From positions 1 through 35,356 of the forward strand of contig JAHDES010000014.1 of assembly GCA_020628645.1 (NCBI GenBank): a DNA stretch of 35,356 nucleotides. The letters run 5' to 3'. Below the pieces are notes generated by a model. It was given only the letters and a program-made list of their open reading frames with translations. It did no database searches and was not told the origin of the DNA. Position 1 is the first letter of the stretch; every line of letters starts with the position of its first letter. Made by a program: the position numbers and the translations under genes. This document shows positions 31,386 to 35,356 of this stretch, piece by piece. The DNA comes from Saprospiraceae bacterium. GTDB lineage: Bacteria; Bacteroidota; Bacteroidia; Chitinophagales; Saprospiraceae.

Positions 31386-34300
31386 TTATCGCTCGACACA
31401 CACCACTTTTTTCACCACTTGATGTTGTTCATCCTTCCAAACTAAAAAATAGACCCCTTGCGCTATATCCCTGAATTGCGTTTGTATTTGATTACTTTGA
31501 TGAGCTTGTTGTGCTACGATTTGTCCAATTTGATTGTAAAGTATAAGCGTACTTGGCTTCGTTTCTTTCAAACGAATAGATACATTGAATTGTCCATCAG
31601 AAGGATTTGGATAGACATTAAAGTCTACCATTATATCAATCGTATTCGTAGAAGTAGTCGTCAGATTGATGGTTTCTGTTGCCATACATCCATTGGCATC
31701 GGTGATAGTAACGGAATAAATACCAGGAGGAAGCATTTCAATAGACAATCCCATTTCCCCTGTACTCCATTCATAGGTGAAAGGCGGCGTACCTCCTGTA
31801 GGAAAGGCTTCGATTAATCCATTATTTCCCGTTGTACTTGCTTGAGTATTGATAATGACGGCTAAAGGGGCGGGTTCATCTAATTGATAAGTAGTAATCA
31901 AACTGCATCCTGCATCATCTTCTAAAGTTAAGCCATAAGTGCCTTCTCCTAAGTTATTAATAATAGCAGTTGAATCTCCTGTGCTCCAAGCATAAGTATA
32001 GGGCGGTGTTCCACCTGAAGCAAGAACTCCCAAACTCCCATTTTCATCTCCAGCACAGTTAATAGTACCAATTTCAAAAGTAAGACTAGGGGCAGTTGAA
32101 CTAATATTAATCGTAGCATCAAGGACTTCTTCGCACTCATTACTATCGGTGACGGTGACGGTGTATGTCCCACTGTTTAGGTCATCAATTACCATTGTGG
32201 TATCAGTGGTACTCCATGCTATTTGATAAGGTGGTGTGCCACCACTAGGAATTAACATAATGGTCGCTCCTTCTTCCGTACAATCACCTTGATTGATAAC
32301 TAATTGATGATTCGTTGCCAGTGGTTCTACCAATTCTACAGTTTCTGTAACTTCACAATCGCCATTGGTTAAAGTAAAGGAATATTGATCTGCGAAAAGA
32401 TTCTGTTGAGAAAAATTAGTACTGCCATTATTCCAAAGGATAGATGCTTCTCCAGCAATAGTGACATTAATTTGTCCGTCATTGCCCCCTGCACAAGAGA
32501 TGTTTTCATACGTAAAATCGTAGGAAAGTTCCTCTCCTAGTGTTGTTTGGGTGATGATAATACTATCGCAACCCAATTGATTTTGTAGAAATAAGGTATC
32601 AATTCCAACTTCATTAGGATTACAAGAAACAGCATCTAATAATATTTCTGATGTTTCTAAGAATTCTACATTAATAATGGTAAGACTATCACAACCAGTT
32701 TGAGTATCAAGGTCTATGTTGGTAAAAATTCCTTCTTCTGCTGGATTACAAGTTGTAGTACCTATAAAAATGGTATCAATACCCAACCATGTAATTGTTT
32801 CAATGATTAAACTATCACAGCCTAATTCATTTATCAAGAATACACTATCTATGCCTGCTTCATTTTCATCACAACTAAAAGACTCCAAATAAGTGGTATC
32901 TGAATCGGCTAAAAGGTAAGTAGTGTTCAAAATACTATCACAACCAAATTGATTTTGTAAAGTATCTACAAAAATTCCTACTTCATTTTCATCACAAGTA
33001 AAAATGGTAGTTGGCGTGAAATCAGAATCAGAATAGCTAATTGTTTCAATTACTAAACTATCACAACCAAATTGATTTTCTAGTTGCTGGGTGAAAATGC
33101 CTGTATCTAATGGATTACAAGAAGTACCATTTATATAAAGAGTATCGCTGGGCACTAAAAATGTTTCAGTGGTAATGATACTATCGCAGCCAAATTGATT
33201 GGAAAGGGTATCTATAACTAGTCCTGCCTCGGTGGTATTACAAGTTTGTACTTCAATATAAGTGGTGTCATAAGGAGACAAGAATGTTTGTGTTGTAATG
33301 ATACTATCACAGCCAAACTGGTTAATTAAATTTTCAATGACTAGTCCTGTATCTAATGGATTACAGCTGGTTTCCTCAAAATACAATTCATCAGAAGGTA
33401 AAGGAATACTCGTTGAAATAACCAAACTATCACAACCAAAATCATTGATTAACATCTCAGAAGTAATAAGCGTATCTGTTAAGTCACAACTGAATACTTC
33501 CAGATAAGTTGTATCTGCTTCCGCATACGCTATGGTCGAAATTTCAACCGAGAGACAACCCAGATTATCTTCATTCACTACAATGGTCGTTCCAGTATCT
33601 AAAGGATTACAAGACGTGCTTTCAAAATAAGTCGTATCTGGAAGTTGTAAAATGACCGTATCAATCACTAAACTATCGCAGCCAAATTGATTTTCTAATT
33701 CCGTTATTTGTATGCCAACCTCTTCTTCATTACAAGTAGTACTCGATAAATAAGTTGTATCACTTAGGGAATAATTTACCACTGTAGTAACGGTACTATC
33801 ACAACCAAATTCATTTGCTAAAACAACTACATTAGTACCCGTATCTAACGGATTACAACTGGTCAATTCCACCAAAGTCGTATCCGATGCTAACAAACTC
33901 ACTCCTGTAACGACCACACTATCACACAAGAAAAAGTTTTCCAAAACTTGAATTGTCAATCCTGTATCAGCTGGATTACATGAATTCGTAGTTAAGAAAG
34001 TCGTATCACTTCCAACATATTCTGTAGTGGTAATAACGGTACTGTCACAGCCAAATTGGTTGACATAAACCGTTGTATCTACACCCGCTTCTGCTAAATC
34101 ACAACTAATCGTAAAGCGTTGTGTGCCATCTGTGGGTAATAAACCAATCCGATCTACTACAATACTATCACAGCCATAAATGGTTTGAAGCGTATCAATA
34201 AGGGTTATCGTATCTTCTGGATTACAACTAAAGGATTCATTTAAAATATAATAATCATCCGCTAAATACGTAAGCGTTAAAATCAAGCTATCACAATCAA

Positions 34301-35356
34301 ATTGATTCAATAGTACTTCCGAAACTTGTCCTGTATCAGCAGGATTACAACTAAATTGTTCAATTAAGGTAGTATCACTTTGACTAAAGGAGATGGTTTC
34401 CACAATAACACTATCACAACCTTCTTCTGTTTGTAAAATAAGGGTATTGATTCCTGTATCTAAAGGATTACAACTGGTATTTGTTAAATAAGTGGTATCT
34501 AATAATTCCAGATAAACAGTTTGTATAATGAGACTATCGCAGTCAAATTGATTCGTCAATAGGGTAGTAGTTGTACCCGTATCGAGTGGATTACAGGAAG
34601 TAGATTCTAACAAAGTCGTATCACTAGGACTAAAGCTAATCTGTTCAAAGATAATACTATCGCAACCGAATTGATTTTCTAAGGTTGTGACGAATAAACC
34701 TGTATCTAAAGGATTACAACTGGTATTATCCAAATAAGTCGTATCACTCAGTAATAATTCTATACTTGTAATAAGGATACTGTCGCAACCAAATTGATTA
34801 CTTAATGTATCACTAAATACACCTACTGCCGTTGGATCACAGGATGATGAATCTCTAAAAATGGTATTAGTTTCTAATAAACTAATGCTTGCAATATGAG
34901 TGCTATCACAGCCTAGTTCATTTTGTAGAATAGTTGTAAAAACACCTGTATCGAGCGGATTACAAGAAGCATCAACAGAATAAGTCGTATCACTTTGAAG
35001 CAATTCTATTGTTGTAATAACGATACTATCACAGCCCAATATATTCTGTAAATTCAGCACTTGCTGTCCTGTATCAAGAGGATTACAAGAAGTGTCATTG
35101 ATATAAGTGGTATCACTATCTAGCAATTCAATGGTTTCAATAACTAAGCTATCGCAACTAAATTGATTTTGGAGTAGTGTTGAAAAGGTTCCCGTATCAA
35201 GCGGATTACAAGAAGCATCATTGATGTAAGTGGTATCACTATCTAGCAATTCAATGGTTTCAATAACTAAGCTATCGCAGCTAAATTGATTTTGGAATAA
35301 TGTTGAAAAAGTTCCCGTATCGAGCGGATTACAAGAAGTGTCATTGATATAAGTAG
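31386..35356 (-). CDS. giant T9SS-exported Cys-repeat protein with SprB-like repeats (5' end outside window)
   Basis: The frame is open from the right edge to the stop at 31386-31388, so the start is outside; a TTG at 35249 lies inside a repeat and is not a real start. At least 22 full repeats of about 41 aa are visible, pattern SDTTY-x-SCNPLDTG-x-LxNQFGCDS, two Cys each. They are followed by four SprB-like units (GGTPPYTYAWSTGDST; GTYTVTVTDSNEC) and a type A T9SS sorting domain (NVYPNPSDGQFNVSI to VVCVER). Two Cys per repeat suggest stacked disulfide-bonded modules. It is probably a long surface filament or adhesin, exported by the type IX system. One repeat has a changed motif (GCLS). The stop lies 10 bp from the convergent kinase stop. 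Confidence 0.85.
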   Translation of the reverse strand, partial: TYINDTSCNPLDTGTFSTLFQNQFSCDSLVIETIELLDSDTTYINDASCNPLDTGTFSTLLQNQFSCDSLVIETIELLDSDTTYINDTSCNPLDTGQQVLNLQNILGCDSIVITTIELLQSDTTYSVDASCNPLDTGVFTTILQNELGCDSTHIASISLLETNTIFRDSSSCDPTAVGVFSDTLSNQFGCDSILITSIELLLSDTTYLDNTSCNPLDTGLFVTTLENQFGCDSIIFEQISFSPSDTTLLESTSCNPLDTGTTTTLLTNQFDCDSLIIQTVYLELLDTTYLTNTSCNPLDTGINTLILQTEEGCDSVIVETISFSQSDTTLIEQFSCNPADTGQVSEVLLNQFDCDSLILTLTYLADDYYILNESFSCNPEDTITLIDTLQTIYGCDSIVVDRIGLLPTDGTQRFTISCDLAEAGVDTTVYVNQFGCDSTVITTTEYVGSDTTFLTTNSCNPADTGLTIQVLENFFLCDSVVVTGVSLLASDTTLVELTSCNPLDTGTNVVVLANEFGCDSTVTTVVNYSLSDTTYLSSTTCNEEEVGIQITELENQFGCDSLVIDTVILQLPDTTYFESTSCNPLDTGTTIVVNEDNLGCLSVEISTIAYAEADTTYLEVFSCDLTDTLITSEMLINDFGCDSLVISTSIPLPSDELYFEETSCNPLDTGLVIENLINQFGCDSIITTQTFLSPYDTTYIEVQTCNTTEAGLVIDTLSNQFGCDSIITTETFLVPSDTLYINGTSCNPLDTGIFTQQLENQFGCDSLVIETISYSDSDFTPTTIFTCDENEVGIFVDTLQNQFGCDSILNTTYLLADSDTTYLESFSCDENEAGIDSVFLINELGCDSLIIETITWLGIDTIFIGTTTCNPAEEGIFTNIDLDTQTGCDSLTIINVEFLETSEILLDAVSCNPNEVGIDTLFLQNQLGCDSIIITQTTLGEELSYDFTYENISCAGGNDGQINVTIAGEASILWNNGSTNFSQQNLFADQYSFTLTNGDCEVTETVELVEPLATNHQLVINQGDCTEEGATIMLIPSGGTPPYQIAWSTTDTTMVIDDLNSGTYTVTVTDSNECEEVLDATINISSTAPSLTFEIGTINCAGDENGSLGVLASGGTPPYTYAWSTGDSTAIINNLGEGTYGLTLEDDAGCSLITTYQLDEPAPLAVIINTQASTTGNNGLIEAFPTGGTPPFTYEWSTGEMGLSIEMLPPGIYSVTITDANGCMATETINLTTTSTNTIDIMVDFNVYPNPSDGQFNVSIRLKETKPSTLILYNQIGQIVAQQAHQSNQIQTQFRDIAQGVYFLVWKDEQHQVVKKVVCVER
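32541..35356 (-). repeat. tandem 123-bp coding repeats
   Basis: Direct repeats with a period of about 123 bp (41 codons) run from about 32541 to the window edge. The last copies are nearly identical: the unit at 35092-35214 differs from that at 35215-35337 at roughly eight positions, while inner copies are diverged. This indicates recent duplication at the distal (N-terminal) side and older units towards the C-terminus. Confidence 0.8.

Noticed and set aside
32541-35356. CRISPR-like array of regular repeats
   Set aside because: The period is 123 bp without short conserved repeats and variable spacers; the repeats are in frame and encode a continuous protein.

Overview
The window comes from an AT-rich genome of the phylum Bacteroidota, most likely Saprospirales (Saprospiraceae) or a close relative. 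Supporting signs are: lipoproteins and secreted proteins without Shine-Dalgarno sites; possible -7 boxes of the form TAnnTTTG; a type A type IX secretion (T9SS) sorting domain on a giant Cys-repeat protein with SprB-like repeats; a gliding-motility-type (type B) C-terminal domain on a LamG protein; and a DUF1573 lipoprotein. I saw no tRNA, rRNA or CRISPR array.

Layout. 1-81 is the 3' end of a probable OmpR-type response regulator. 102-5862 (minus strand) is a run of exported proteins headed by a CsgG-like protein, including a second, larger protein with a CsgG-like C-terminal half, a DUF6175-type protein and two lipoproteins. A 135-bp MITE-like element with a 9-bp target duplication sits inside this run, exactly at a stop codon. 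6101-9437 (plus) holds a HAD phosphatase, a zinc-ribbon/Nudix protein, a PA14-OmpA protein and a glycosyltransferase. 9492-22708 is the most interesting region: a RiPP (ribosomally made, post-translationally modified peptide) cluster built from lasso-peptide-type enzymes. 22695-28143 holds an aldose epimerase, two LamG proteins around ybaB, a DUF1573 lipoprotein and a coiled-coil protein. 28144-29206 is a gene-poor stretch of palindromic elements with one small GG-leader peptide gene. 29207-31375 is a soluble TPR histidine kinase. 31386 to the right edge is the 3' part of a huge T9SS-exported repeat protein.

How the RiPP region may work. Two paralogous precursors (118 and 120 aa, six aligned Cys, identical C-terminal PGIQCS) carry a short leader with a WxxPxI motif like the YxxPxL motif recognised by PqqD-type (B1) proteins. 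Around them are a PqqD/B1 protein, a B2 transglutaminase-like leader peptidase, an asparagine-synthetase-like cyclase lacking the glutaminase Cys, an ABC exporter, two HprK-like kinases, a sulfotransferase, a sulfotransferase-methyltransferase fusion and a nucleotidyltransferase. The parts list is lasso-like, but the precursors are far larger than lasso precursors and show no conserved ring acid, so the product is probably a different class. The conserved C-terminal Ser plus HprK-like kinases recalls the C-terminal Ser phosphorylation known for paeninodin-type lasso peptides. A small secreted cationic peptide is encoded between the two precursors.
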